Shown: positions 42,730 through 52,046, numbered from the stretch's first letter. The stretch: DNA of 64,000 nt from Sagittula sp. P11 (GCF_002814095.1 NZ_CP021916.1:1-64000), one strand, 5' to 3'. Notes: generated by a model not told the origin, from the letters alone. Numbers and translations: made by a program.

Positions 42730-42954
42730 GTGCGAGGGAAAGCAAAGGTATTCGTATTGCTGTTGATGGTTACATTACTTGGAGGTTGCGCGGGAAGCCT
42801 TGCAGACTGCCTAGATCTGAAGGCTATCGTGTCCACGAAGCAAGCGTCAGACCTTCTGCCGGATGGGTGTCGAACCCTTTCATCTTCTGCGACTGGCGTT
42901 GCGCGAATTGTCTGTGCGGACGGTCGTCAGGGTTTTGCCACAGGTGGACTTTGA
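42730..42954 (+). CDS. Small lipoprotein, unassigned
   Basis: GTG 42730 begins two bases after the previous stop. The signal RGKAKVFVLLLMVTLLGGC ends in the lipobox LGGC. The mature peptide of about 54 residues holds three more cysteines (LADCLDLK, LPDGCRTL, RIVCADGR). It may form disulfides or bind metal. It is part of the copper-controlled operon leading to ScsB/DsbD. Confidence 0.6.
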   Translation: MRGKAKVFVLLLMVTLLGGCAGSLADCLDLKAIVSTKQASDLLPDGCRTLSSSATGVARIVCADGRQGFATGGL

Positions 42955-43011
42955 CGCAATTTCCGCCGTCCTGGCGAAATCTGCGGAAAATATGGGAAGG
43001 AAGCAGGTATC

Positions 43012-45141
43012 TTGATCGATTGCCTTTTGATCCTGCGACGGGTTTTGCTTATTCCCTTCGTGCTCCTGGCCGTTGTCTCTGGAAGTGTCGCGGCAGCAAC
43101 CTCTGCTGAATACCAGAGCGCGCCACTCACCGCGCATCTCATTAGTGTACAGGACGGCGTTCCCGAGAACACACAGACTCTGTCAGCCGGGCTTCACCTT
43201 CAACTGAACGAAAACTGGAAGACCTATTGGCGGTCGGCGGGCGAGGTGGGAATACCGCCTTCGGTCGAATGGAGCGGTTCCGAAAACGTCGCAGATGTCG
43301 AATTCATGTGGCCCGCCCCGACGCGCTTCACCGCCTTCGGCATCGAAAATTTTGGTTATGCGGGTGAAGTCGTCTTTCCGCTGCGCATAACGCTCAAAGA
43401 TCCCGGCGCACCTGTGACTCTTTCCGCGCAGGTCAAACTGCTGGTGTGCTCCAATGTCTGTGTCCCGGAAGAGTTTGACCTGTCACTTCGCCTCGGACGG
43501 GGCAACGTCATCGACAGCACTTCGGCTGGGCTGATCGGTACGTTTTCCGAGCGCGTCCCCGAAGGGGCCAAGACGAGCGGCGTCAGCGAGGCAAATGCCT
43601 TCATCGACGAAGACCTCACGGAGTTGATCGTCAGCCTTCGCGTCGATGAACCACTCCAGTCGCCGGATGTGTTTCCCGAACTGGGTATGGGTGTTGCGCT
43701 TGGCAAACCCGATATCCGTTTGGGAGAAGAGGATCGTTTGCTTTGGGCGCGCTTGCCGATCCTCTCGTCGAATACGGATGTGACAGTGGCTCCGTCGATT
43801 ACCGTCACCGACGGCGAGAACCGGGCCTTCACGATCATCGCGGATCGCGTGGCGCAAGGAATAGCACCACCCTTTGAACTGGCCGCCACGACACCGGACA
43901 TGATGGAACTGATCTGGATTGCCGCGATCGCGCTGCTGGGCGGATTGATCCTGAATGTGATGCCCTGCGTGCTGCCGGTGCTGTCCATCAAGGTGTCGTC
44001 TGTGCTCAAACACACCGATCACGACACAACCCGTGTCCGGTTCGGTTTCGTCGCTGCCAGCGCCGGCATCATGACGTTCATGTGGGGTCTGGCGCTCGTC
44101 CTCTGGGCGCTCCAGACGGCAGGCCTCAGCGTCGGGTGGGGTTTGCAGTTTCAAAGCCCGCTGTTTCTTGCGGCGATGATCGCTGTCCTGCTCGTCTTTT
44201 CGGCAAATCTGTTCGGAGCGTTCGAGTTCGCCCTTCCACACGGCATGCAGACGCGGCTTGCAGGGGCCGGAGGACGCAACGGGTATTCCGCCGACTTTTT
44301 CACTGGCATGTTCGGTGCCGTCATGGCGACGCCTTGTTCGGCACCGTTCCTCGGCACCGCGGTGGCCTTTGCTTTGGCCGGGCGTGGCGTGGACATCCTC
44401 ATCGTCTTTACGAGCCTCGGGCTCGGCCTCGCCCTGCCCTATCTCGTCATCGCCGCGTTCCCGCGTCTGGTCGCATTCATGCCCAAGCCTGGTCGATGGA
44501 TGCTGATCATCAAAAGCGTCATGGGGGTTTTGTTGCTTGCAACCGCCGTGTGGCTGTTCTGGGTGCTCGACGGTGTCGCCGGGCTTGCGTCTGTCATCGC
44601 GGTCGCGGCGTTGTCCGGTCTCGCCGTTCTGATACTATCTCTCCCGAATGTGCAGTCCCAATTCAGGTGGTCTATTGCCATAGCCAGCCTTGTCCTGGCC
44701 ATTGCCGCAGGTCCTCTCTTGCAGCAATCAGCACCTGCGCGTTCGACGCCGCAGTTGGCAATGGCTTGGATCGCATTTGATCGTTCGGAAATAGCGAAAC
44801 GCGTGTCCGCAGGAGAGGTCGTTTTTGTCGATGTGACCGCTGACTGGTGTCTGACTTGCAAAGCGAACAAGACACTTATCATCGATCGGGAGCCAGTCCG
44901 GAGCGCGCTTGAAGCGCCTGGAGTCACGGCGATGCAGGCAGATTGGACACGCCCGGACACGCGCATTTCCCGCTACCTTGAGAGTTTCGGCAGATACGGC
45001 ATCCCCTTCAATGCCGTCTACGGACCATCGGCACCGAACGGCATTGTGCTGTCCGAATTGCTAAAAACCGAGGACGTGATGAACGCCTTGGCGCAAGCCA
45101 GTGGTCGGGATGTTTCCGCAAAGGTTGCCGGACAGGAGTGA
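43012..45141 (+). CDS. ScsB/DsbD-family thiol-disulfide reductase
   Basis: A 709-residue protein from TTG 43012 (AGGAAGCAGG just upstream). After the signal peptide comes a periplasmic N-terminal domain (LLVCSNVCVPEEFDL). The membrane part follows, with PCVLPVLSIKV and MATPCSAPFLGT carrying the redox cysteines. A C-terminal thioredoxin domain has VDVTADWCLTCKANK. ScsB/DsbD passes electrons from the cytoplasm to periplasmic partners. The likely partner is the ScsC-like protein at 36690. It is in a CueR operon. Confidence 0.87.
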   Translation: MIDCLLILRRVLLIPFVLLAVVSGSVAAATSAEYQSAPLTAHLISVQDGVPENTQTLSAGLHLQLNENWKTYWRSAGEVGIPPSVEWSGSENVADVEFMWPAPTRFTAFGIENFGYAGEVVFPLRITLKDPGAPVTLSAQVKLLVCSNVCVPEEFDLSLRLGRGNVIDSTSAGLIGTFSERVPEGAKTSGVSEANAFIDEDLTELIVSLRVDEPLQSPDVFPELGMGVALGKPDIRLGEEDRLLWARLPILSSNTDVTVAPSITVTDGENRAFTIIADRVAQGIAPPFELAATTPDMMELIWIAAIALLGGLILNVMPCVLPVLSIKVSSVLKHTDHDTTRVRFGFVAASAGIMTFMWGLALVLWALQTAGLSVGWGLQFQSPLFLAAMIAVLLVFSANLFGAFEFALPHGMQTRLAGAGGRNGYSADFFTGMFGAVMATPCSAPFLGTAVAFALAGRGVDILIVFTSLGLGLALPYLVIAAFPRLVAFMPKPGRWMLIIKSVMGVLLLATAVWLFWVLDGVAGLASVIAVAALSGLAVLILSLPNVQSQFRWSIAIASLVLAIAAGPLLQQSAPARSTPQLAMAWIAFDRSEIAKRVSAGEVVFVDVTADWCLTCKANKTLIIDREPVRSALEAPGVTAMQADWTRPDTRISRYLESFGRYGIPFNAVYGPSAPNGIVLSELLKTEDVMNALAQASGRDVSAKVAGQE

Positions 45142-45142
45142 C

Positions 45143-45166
45143 CTGCTCGACCGGGACACCGAGCAG
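45143..45166. terminator. Hairpin between converging scsB and ccmI
   Basis: Seven-base stem CTGCTCG/CGAGCAG with a 10-base loop between the two stop codons. No U-tract, so its terminator strength is uncertain. Confidence 0.45.
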
Positions 45167-45169
45167 TAG

Positions 45170-46321
45170 TCAGCCGCCGAGCCGCTCAAGCGCGGCACGG
45201 ACCGCCGCACGCCGAGGATCACTGGCGGGCTGCTGCTCCAACAGCGCTTCAGCCTTGCGGTAGGCCTCAACGGCGCGATCGGGCTCCTGAAGGACGGTAT
45301 AGGCATTTGCCAGCCGCATCCAACCATCCAGATCGTCCGGTTCATCCTCAAGACGCTCGGCCAGCCGCGAGACCATCGATCGGATGAACTCCGCGCGATC
45401 CGCGTCATTCATCTCCGACGCCGCCGCGACATCTGCGGCACTCGGGCCTGGTTGCGACGTCGGCCCGCTGGGTAGATTGACGACCGGAAGGTCAGCTGCC
45501 GCTGCAATCCGGTTGATCTGCGCTGCATAGGTCTCCATCCAGGGAACGTAAGCCTCTTCCTGATTCAGTCGTGAAACAAGCAGATCGTAGGCCTTACGCG
45601 TCTCTTCTTGCTGAAAGTAATACAGAGACTCGAAGTAGGTTGCCGCAGGATTGGATGGGTCAAGGTCCAAAGCGCGATCAATGGCCAATTTCGCCCGTGG
45701 AATAACAACGCCGTCATTGGCAACCGCGACAGCCTCTGCCAGCATGGAGAATGTCGCGGAGGTGGCATCCTCCCGTTCGGCAACGACTTCGAAGGCTTCG
45801 ACGGCATCGGCTGCTCTGCCCATGCGCTGATAGGTCTGGCCCAACAGCATCCACCCTTCGCTAGGGCCGCCGGTCGGATCGGATACAAGCCTTTCGCGAA
45901 GTTGTATTGCCAGCGCCGTCACTTCATCAGTCTGTGCCCGCTCCTCTGCACGGGCAGAGAAGGCCATTGAAGGAACCTCCGGCGATCCCATCGTCAGATA
46001 GTAGCCCGCGGCAATAACCGGCGCGAGGACCGCCGCGACAACGAGAGTGACTCTGCCACCATTACGGGATGATCCGGCTTTTTCTTCCGAATTGCGGGTC
46101 GTCGCGAGGATCCGTTTCTTGATCTCGAGTCTGGCCGCTTGAGCTTCCTGTTCAGAAATCAAACCGCGGTCCATGTCTCGTTGGATTTCCCGCATCTGAT
46201 CGGCGAGGATCGCCGGTACCGCATCCCCTCTGGTGAGAGTGTTCGATTTGGACAGCAGCAGCGGGTAGAGGACAATTCCGATTGCGACCAGCGTCAAAAG
46301 AACGAAAATACCCCAGATCAT
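45170..46321 (-). CDS. ccmI: CcmI cytochrome c maturation protein
   Basis: A 383-residue protein. Two membrane helices (IFVLLTLVAIGIVLYPLLL and VTLVVAAVLAPVIAAGYYL) flank a cytoplasmic loop with REIQRDMDRGLISEQEA. The C-terminal periplasmic part holds TPR repeats (GWMLLGQTYQRMGRAADAVE, GWMRLANAYTVLQEPDRAVE). CcmI holds apocytochrome c for heme ligation. Start overlaps the ccmH stop. As a copper-island copy, it could keep cytochrome assembly going when the chromosomal system is poisoned. Confidence 0.85.
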   Translation of the reverse strand: MIWGIFVLLTLVAIGIVLYPLLLSKSNTLTRGDAVPAILADQMREIQRDMDRGLISEQEAQAARLEIKKRILATTRNSEEKAGSSRNGGRVTLVVAAVLAPVIAAGYYLTMGSPEVPSMAFSARAEERAQTDEVTALAIQLRERLVSDPTGGPSEGWMLLGQTYQRMGRAADAVEAFEVVAEREDATSATFSMLAEAVAVANDGVVIPRAKLAIDRALDLDPSNPAATYFESLYYFQQEETRKAYDLLVSRLNQEEAYVPWMETYAAQINRIAAAADLPVVNLPSGPTSQPGPSAADVAAASEMNDADRAEFIRSMVSRLAERLEDEPDDLDGWMRLANAYTVLQEPDRAVEAYRKAEALLEQQPASDPRRAAVRAALERLGG

Positions 46322-46791
46322 GACGCATCCCCCGCTTCGTTTTGCCTGAGAATTTCGGACACGGTGTTCTCATCCTCCGAGCCCAAGTCTTCAAATGCCT
46401 CTTGCTTTCGCCGACTCATCAGTAGCCCGCCACCAACGAAAACCCCGATCAGAACGAAAGCGATCGGAGCGAACCAAAGCGCGTAGGTCGCAGGCTCCAG
46501 AGGCGGTTTCAGCAGCACGTAATCCCCGTACCGCGCCCGTATGTATTCGATCACCTCCGCGTCGCTGTCTCCAACGACCAGGCGCTCCCGTACGAGCAGA
46601 CGCAAGTCCCGCGCCACACCCGCGTTCGAACTGTCGATGTCCTGGTTCTGACAGACGACGCATCGTAGATCCTTGGAAATCTCCCGCGCACGCTGTTCCA
46701 ATACCGGGTCGGTCAGCATTTCGTCCGGTTCCACCGCATTGGCGGCAAAGGGAAGGAGCCCGATGCAAAACGCGAAAATCAACTGTCTCAT
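46318..46791 (-). CDS. ccmH: CcmH thiol-disulfide protein of cytochrome c maturation
   Basis: A 157-residue protein with signal peptide (cut near ANAVE), the redox motif LRCVVCQNQDIDSSNAG and a C-terminal membrane helix (ALWFAPIAFVLIGVFVGGG). CcmH reduces apocytochrome cysteines before heme attachment. Overlaps with ccmI and ccmG show tight coupling. Confidence 0.9.
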   Translation of the reverse strand: MRQLIFAFCIGLLPFAANAVEPDEMLTDPVLEQRAREISKDLRCVVCQNQDIDSSNAGVARDLRLLVRERLVVGDSDAEVIEYIRARYGDYVLLKPPLEPATYALWFAPIAFVLIGVFVGGGLLMSRRKQEAFEDLGSEDENTVSEILRQNEAGDAS

Positions 46792-47354
46792 GAACCTGCT
46801 CCATTTGGCAGTGCGCCTGCCTGCTTCAGGGCTTGCGTGAACCGTTCGACGGCGTCCGGACCCACGACCGGCCCGACATAGCGAAACAAAACGGTGCCAT
46901 CGCTATCGACGATGAAGGTTTCCGGCACGCCCGACAGGCCCCATTCGATCCCGGTCCGGCCCGACAGGTCGGACCCGATCCGCTCGTAGGGATTGCCGAG
47001 GTCATTGAGCCACTTCACGGCATCCTCAGGTTTGTCTTTGTAGTTTATTCCGAACAACCGCATGCCGTCTCGTTCGACAAATCTTGTCAACACGGCATGT
47101 TCCGCGCGGCAGGGCACGCACCAGGACGCAAAGACATTGACCACGACCGGTCGTTCGTTGCCGACAAGATCGCTTCGGGCCAGGCCGGGTGTCTCCAACC
47201 CCGGCACGGGATCGAGGTCGAACGCCGGGGCCGGTTGCGAGATCAGGACGGAAGGGATCTCGTTGGGATCCCGGTCGGGATTGAGCCCCCAGAGAAAAAA
47301 CCCACCGAATATGACCGCCGCAATAAACGGCAGCCCGGCAATGAGACGTTTCAT
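46788..47354 (-). CDS. ccmG: CcmG/DsbE thioredoxin-like protein
   Basis: A 188-residue protein with an N-terminal anchor (RLIAGLPFIAAVIFGGFFLW) and a thioredoxin domain with active site NVFASWCVPCRAEH, an acidic loop (NYKDKPEDAVKWL) and the cis-Pro loop LSGVPETFIV. It keeps CcmH and apocytochromes reduced. Electrons would come from a CcdA-type protein such as the one at 19661. Confidence 0.9.
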   Translation of the reverse strand: MKRLIAGLPFIAAVIFGGFFLWGLNPDRDPNEIPSVLISQPAPAFDLDPVPGLETPGLARSDLVGNERPVVVNVFASWCVPCRAEHAVLTRFVERDGMRLFGINYKDKPEDAVKWLNDLGNPYERIGSDLSGRTGIEWGLSGVPETFIVDSDGTVLFRYVGPVVGPDAVERFTQALKQAGALPNGAGS

Positions 47355-47362
47355 CTTCTCTC

Positions 47363-49363
47363 CTACTCGGCAGGAACGGCATCGGTGGCTGGCTGTTTGG
47401 CACGGCGCGGCGCCCCGACCCTCAAACGGCGATCCGACAAGGACAAACAGCCACCGATCACCAGCAGGATCGAGCCGATCCAGATCAGGTTGACGAGCGG
47501 TTCATAGAGGATCCGAAGGGTCCATGCTCCGGCGTTGTTCACTTGATCGGAGGCTGGCGTTGCAATCGACGTATAGAGATCACCCGCCAATGTGGAGCGG
47601 ATGGCCGACTCCGTCGTCTGGCTTTCCGCGACCGGGTAATACCGCCGTTCCGGGAAAAGTGTCGTGACCAATTCGCCATCCCGACGCACCACAAGGGTGC
47701 CGCGATCCGCGATGTAGTTCGGCCCTTGAACCTTTGCGGCCCCTTCGAAGGTGATGTCGAACCCGGCGATCGTGACTTCGGTCCCGGGGGCGGCAAAGAC
47801 GATCTCCTCACTCTTCCATCCGGTCGAGCCGATCATCCCCATCATCAACACAGCGACGCCGGCATGGGCAAGCGTCATACCGTGAGAGGCGCGTGGCAGG
47901 TTGCGCACGCGTCTCGCGCTCTCTGCAAGGGAAACCTCGAACAGACGGATGCGTAGCGCCCATTCCCGCAGGGTCGCAAAAAGCAGCCACGCTGCGCCGA
48001 GGATGGCAAGATAGGCCATGATCGGCCCACCGTTCAGAAGATACCATGCGGCCAAGGCTGCAATGACCGCCAGCACGGCCACGAATTGGATGCGATCGAG
48101 CAAACCGGCGATATCAGCCCGCTTCCACGACAGGAATGGACCAAGACCCATGAACACGACCAGTGCCAGCATCATCGGAATGAAGGCCGCGTTGAAGAAA
48201 GGTGGACCGACCGAGATCTTGTCCCCGGTGACAGCCTCCAGGATCAGTGGATAAAGCGTCCCGAACAGGACCGTTCCCGTAGCGGCGGCCAGAATGAGGT
48301 TGTTCACGAGCAGCCCGGCCTCGCGGCTGATCGGGCGAAACAGACCACCCGGCTCCATTTCGGGCGCCCGCCAGGCGTAGAGCGCCAGCGACCCACCGAT
48401 GGACACGGCCAGCAGACCCAGAATGTAAAGCCCGCGCTCTGGATCGACGGCGAAGGCATGCACGGATGTAAGCAGGCCTGACCGGACGATGAACGTCCCG
48501 AGCAGCGAAAGCGAGAAAGTCAGGATGGCAAGTAGGATGGTCCAGCTTTTGAACGCGTCGCGCTTTTCGGTGACGATGGCGGAATGCAGCAGCGCCGTGC
48601 CCAGAAGCCAGGGCATGAAGCTCACGTTCTCGACCGGGTCCCAGAACCACCAGCCGCCCCAGCCCAGTTCATAATAGGCCCACCACGATCCAAGAGCGAT
48701 ACCTGCCGTAAGGCTGACCCACGCGGCCAATGTCCACGGGCGGACCCATCTGGCCCAGGCCGGATCGACGCGCCCTTCCAGAAGAGCCGCAACGGCAAAG
48801 GAAAACACGATGGAGAAGCCGACATACCCGAAATACAAGAGCGGCGGGTGCATGGCGAGACCCATGTCCTGAAGCAACGGGTTGAGGTCATTGCCGTCGA
48901 GCGGCGGCGGAAACACCCGCTCGAAGGGGTTCGACGTCAGCAGCAGGAAGGACAGGAAGCCGACGCTGATCCACGCCTGCACCGACAAGGTGCGCGCCTT
49001 GGTCTCGGCGGGGATGTTCGATCCGAACCAGGCGACGCCCGCGCCGAACACCGCGAGTATCAGGATCCAGAGCAGCAGCGAACCCTCATGGCTGCCCCAG
49101 GTCCCGGCCACCTTGTAGAGCATTGGCTTGAGCGAATGGGAGTTCTCGACGACGTTCCTGACGGTAAAATCGCTGACGATGAAAGCCTGCATCAGCGCTG
49201 CGAAGGCGATGGCCACAAACAGCACTTGTCCTATTGCCGTCGCCTGGGCGGATTTCATCCAGACGGCATTTCTACGCGACGCACCTGCAATCGGTAGAAC
49301 ACTCTGAACAAGCGCAAGCGCCAGTGCGAGGGCCAGTGCGAAGTGACCAATTTCCGGGACCAT
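47363..49363 (-). CDS. ccmF: CcmF heme lyase subunit
   Basis: A 666-residue membrane protein with about 15 helices. It has the WWD heme-handling motif (ELGWGGWWFWDPVENVSFMP), conserved His regions (GTWGSHEGSLLLW, LHSAIVTEKRDAF) and a late periplasmic domain. CcmF joins heme to apocytochrome c with CcmH and CcmI. The window has no ccmA, B, C, D or E, so heme export and the CcmE chaperone must come from elsewhere. Confidence 0.92.
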   Translation of the reverse strand: MVPEIGHFALALALALALVQSVLPIAGASRRNAVWMKSAQATAIGQVLFVAIAFAALMQAFIVSDFTVRNVVENSHSLKPMLYKVAGTWGSHEGSLLLWILILAVFGAGVAWFGSNIPAETKARTLSVQAWISVGFLSFLLLTSNPFERVFPPPLDGNDLNPLLQDMGLAMHPPLLYFGYVGFSIVFSFAVAALLEGRVDPAWARWVRPWTLAAWVSLTAGIALGSWWAYYELGWGGWWFWDPVENVSFMPWLLGTALLHSAIVTEKRDAFKSWTILLAILTFSLSLLGTFIVRSGLLTSVHAFAVDPERGLYILGLLAVSIGGSLALYAWRAPEMEPGGLFRPISREAGLLVNNLILAAATGTVLFGTLYPLILEAVTGDKISVGPPFFNAAFIPMMLALVVFMGLGPFLSWKRADIAGLLDRIQFVAVLAVIAALAAWYLLNGGPIMAYLAILGAAWLLFATLREWALRIRLFEVSLAESARRVRNLPRASHGMTLAHAGVAVLMMGMIGSTGWKSEEIVFAAPGTEVTIAGFDITFEGAAKVQGPNYIADRGTLVVRRDGELVTTLFPERRYYPVAESQTTESAIRSTLAGDLYTSIATPASDQVNNAGAWTLRILYEPLVNLIWIGSILLVIGGCLSLSDRRLRVGAPRRAKQPATDAVPAE

Positions 49364-49428
49364 GGCGTTCTTTCCTATTCAGCGTCGGTGGGCGTCGCGT
49401 CGGACGGCTTTGGCGTCCGCGGCGGGGT

Positions 49429-49734
49429 CTATTCGTCGAGCGTTGCTTTGCGGCGACGGAACTCTTCTTCGTCGATTTCCCCATTTGCAAAGCGGCGCCT
49501 GAGCGCTTCCTGCGCGTCCGAGTCCGGGGGACGGGTGCCATTGTCCCGCAGCCTGAACACCAGAAACACCACCAATGCGATCAGCGCACCCCAGAAGGCG
49601 AGCATCATGAAGCCGCCCATAAAGCCATAGCCACTGCCCCACATGTGCCCCGTCCAGGAGCCTGGTCCATCAGCCTGCGCCATGCTGGCGGGCAAGCTGG
49701 CCAGCAACGGCAGGATCAACGCGTTCAGTTTCAT
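49429..49734 (-). CDS. SHOCT-domain membrane protein
   Basis: A 101-residue protein with signal or first helix (LNALILPLLASLPASMA), then a Trp/Gly-rich segment (SWTGHMWGSGYGFMGG), one membrane helix and a C-terminal SHOCT motif (ALRRRFANGEIDEEEFRRR). It starts inside the end of the sensor-kinase gene (65-base overlap) with its own GAAGGAG, so it is coupled to the two-component genes. SHOCT proteins are common in stress operons; function unknown. Confidence 0.7.
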   Translation of the reverse strand: MKLNALILPLLASLPASMAQADGPGSWTGHMWGSGYGFMGGFMMLAFWGALIALVVFLVFRLRDNGTRPPDSDAQEALRRRFANGEIDEEEFRRRKATLDE

Positions 49735-51139
49735 CTGTTTCTCCTTCGATCAGTTCGGTTTCATCCAACGGGATGGTGACAACAGCGCGCAAACCCGCGC
49801 TGTTCTGATTGACCAGCTGGATATCGCCGCCATGGGATTGGACGATTGTCCTCGCGATTGAGAGCCCAAGCCCATAACCGCCCGTTTCCAGAGACCTCGA
49901 TTGCTCGAGGCGATAGAACGGATCGAAGACCTTTTCCAACTGGTCGACGGGAATGCCGGGCCCATTGTCATCGATGTTGAGTACGAGGTTCGAACCGTGG
50001 GTCGCCCAGCTGACTTTTGCGGCACCACCGTAGCGAACGGCGTTCTCAAGCAAGTTCCTCAGTGCCCTTCGGAACGCGTTGGGTCGAAGCCGCACGGCAA
50101 CATCATCACTCGGGGCAAAGGTGCAGTGTGCCGCCATATCGCTGCACAAGCTGTCCAGAAAATTGCGCAGATCGACCACTTCGGCACCTTCGGATCCGGT
50201 AAGGCCGCGTGCAAAGGTGAGCGTCGCTTCGACCATACTCTGCATCTCTTCGACCGATGCGATGAGGCTGTCCCGCGTCTCTTCTTCGTCAACCAGCTCC
50301 GCGCGGACACGCATGGCAGTCAACGGCGAGCGTAAATCGTGGCCAAGGGCTGCGAGCATACGTGTACGATCACTGACAAACCGGGTCAGCCGTCGTTGCA
50401 TGCGGTTGAATGCGACGGTCAGATCTCTGACCTCGGTCGGCCCTGTGACCGCCAATTCGCCCACATCTTCGCCCCGGCCAAGATGGTCCGCGGCCTTCGA
50501 CAGGTGCCGCAAAGGACGCGTCAGGCGCGTCATTACAAACCAGAAGATCGCCACCAGAAGCAGTCCGGCGGAAATCCCGAAGGTCAGCATCGAATAGAAA
50601 GGCCATTGGATCGGCGGTCGCTCGAACCGCGTTCCGACATTCAGCCAACGCGCTCCCTTGATGGCGATGGACAGGTTCATTTCAACCGCTGTCAACTCTC
50701 CGCGCATCATCGCGAGATGCATTTCTGTCATCTCGTCCGAGAGATTGGGAAGAGGCCGCAACTCGCCCTCGACCTCGTGCAATTCAACGCGAATATCCCG
50801 GCTGTAGCTGTCATCCATCAGGGCGCGTATGCGCGCTTCCACGATGCCGCCGTCCGAATGACCGGTGTGATCCACGATCGGAGCGTCCGACAGATCGAAC
50901 CGGATCAGAGGCGAATTTGCCGCGCGAAGGATCGAGTCCTGCAGATCCAGCGGGGCCTCTTCGATCAACCGCGCGACATTCGCTGCGCGACCCGCGGCCT
51001 CGAATCCTAAAGCTGCACGGATCGCAAGGCTGCGCTCGTCGGCGAACAGGAACAGGCTGATCACCTGGGCCACGACAAGTGCCGCGACCACAAGCAGGAT
51101 CAATTTGCCGCTCAGAGATCTCATCGCACGGCGCATCAC
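49670..51139 (-). CDS. Membrane sensor histidine kinase
   Basis: A 489-residue kinase: TM1 at about 11-30, a periplasmic domain of about 150 residues, a second helix (SMLTFGISAGLLLVAIFWFV) and HAMP (RPLRHLSKAADHLGRGED). The phosphorylated His is in ALGHDLRSPLTAM, and the ATPase domain has NLLENAVRYGG and DNGPGIP. The periplasmic part lacks the Met/His clusters of CusS-type copper sensors, so the signal is unknown. It overlaps the regulator gene by four bases. Confidence 0.87.
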   Translation of the reverse strand: MMRRAMRSLSGKLILLVVAALVVAQVISLFLFADERSLAIRAALGFEAAGRAANVARLIEEAPLDLQDSILRAANSPLIRFDLSDAPIVDHTGHSDGGIVEARIRALMDDSYSRDIRVELHEVEGELRPLPNLSDEMTEMHLAMMRGELTAVEMNLSIAIKGARWLNVGTRFERPPIQWPFYSMLTFGISAGLLLVAIFWFVMTRLTRPLRHLSKAADHLGRGEDVGELAVTGPTEVRDLTVAFNRMQRRLTRFVSDRTRMLAALGHDLRSPLTAMRVRAELVDEEETRDSLIASVEEMQSMVEATLTFARGLTGSEGAEVVDLRNFLDSLCSDMAAHCTFAPSDDVAVRLRPNAFRRALRNLLENAVRYGGAAKVSWATHGSNLVLNIDDNGPGIPVDQLEKVFDPFYRLEQSRSLETGGYGLGLSIARTIVQSHGGDIQLVNQNSAGLRAVVTIPLDETELIEGETDETERVDPAVAGQLARQHGAG

Positions 51140-51858
51140 GGCGCATCCTCGACATCGGCAGCCAGACAGTATCCGCCGTTCCGCACCGTTTTGATGACAC
51201 TGGGCCTAAGTACATCCGGCTCGATTTTGCGGCGGAGACGGCTGATCTGATTGTCGATGGTGCGATCCATCGGGCCTGCCGTCCGACCAGCGGTCAGGTC
51301 AAGCAACTGGTCACGGCTGAGCACCATCCTCGCGCGTTCCAGCAGGACCGCCAGCAATTTGAACTCGGAGGTCGTCAATGGGGTCTCGGTGGTGGACTCG
51401 TCAATCAGCACCTGCCGGTCGGTATCCAGTATCCAGTGCGCAAAAGAGACTTTCCTCCCAGCGAGGCTTCCGGCCACAGGTTCGTCGCGGTTGCTTCTCC
51501 GAAGAACCGACTTGATGCGGGCGAGCAGTTCTCGTGGATTGAACGGCTTGGCGAGATAATCGTCCGCACCGATTTCCAGACCCACGATCCGATCCGTTTC
51601 CTCACCAAGCGCCGTCAGCATGATGATCGGAAGATCACCCTCTGGCGCAAGTCTGCGGCAAACCGACAAACCGTCCTCGCCCGGCATCATGACATCGAGC
51701 ACGAGGAGGTCGAAGTGACCAGTGGCCAGCTTGGCATCCATCTCCACGGCATCCCTGGCGACGGTCGTGCGCATTCCGTTCTTCTCCAGGAAGCGCGCGA
51801 CGCTTTCGCGTATCTGAGCGTGGTCGTCCACGATAAGGATATGAGGTGGCGGTCCCAT
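51136..51858 (-). CDS. OmpR-family response regulator
   Basis: A 240-residue regulator. The receiver domain has phospho-Asp in LLVLDVMMPGEDGLS and Lys in DYLAKPFNPREL. The C-terminal winged helix has TTSEFKLLAVLLERARMVLS and RTIDNQISRLRRKIEPD. It probably binds TTTGTATC-type sites: a dyad of these lies at 51913-51951 directly upstream, and a related direct repeat occurs at 42350. Confidence 0.87.
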   Translation of the reverse strand: MGPPPHILIVDDHAQIRESVARFLEKNGMRTTVARDAVEMDAKLATGHFDLLVLDVMMPGEDGLSVCRRLAPEGDLPIIMLTALGEETDRIVGLEIGADDYLAKPFNPRELLARIKSVLRRSNRDEPVAGSLAGRKVSFAHWILDTDRQVLIDESTTETPLTTSEFKLLAVLLERARMVLSRDQLLDLTAGRTAGPMDRTIDNQISRLRRKIEPDVLRPSVIKTVRNGGYCLAADVEDAP

Positions 51859-51912
51859 GGCGTCCTTCCTAGATCATCGTTGCATTCTGTTTCATGGGCA
51901 GAATTGTAGCCG

Positions 51913-51951
51913 TTTGTATCAGGTCAGTCCCTTGCTACAGATGGATACAAA
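51913..51951. promoter_or_regulatory. TTTGTATC/GATACAAA inverted repeat
   Basis: A perfect 8-bp dyad with a 23-base centre between the response-regulator gene and the rhodanese gene. It could control either direction. It is similar to the TGTATCC repeats at 42350. Confidence 0.5.
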
Positions 51952-52046
51952 TCTGTGCCTGCACCGTGTCGTGCTCCCGGGTAGCGTCGCGCGTATGTTA
52001 TGTGACCTTTGGGATCGCAACCGATCAAAGGATGAGGTTTTCGAAT

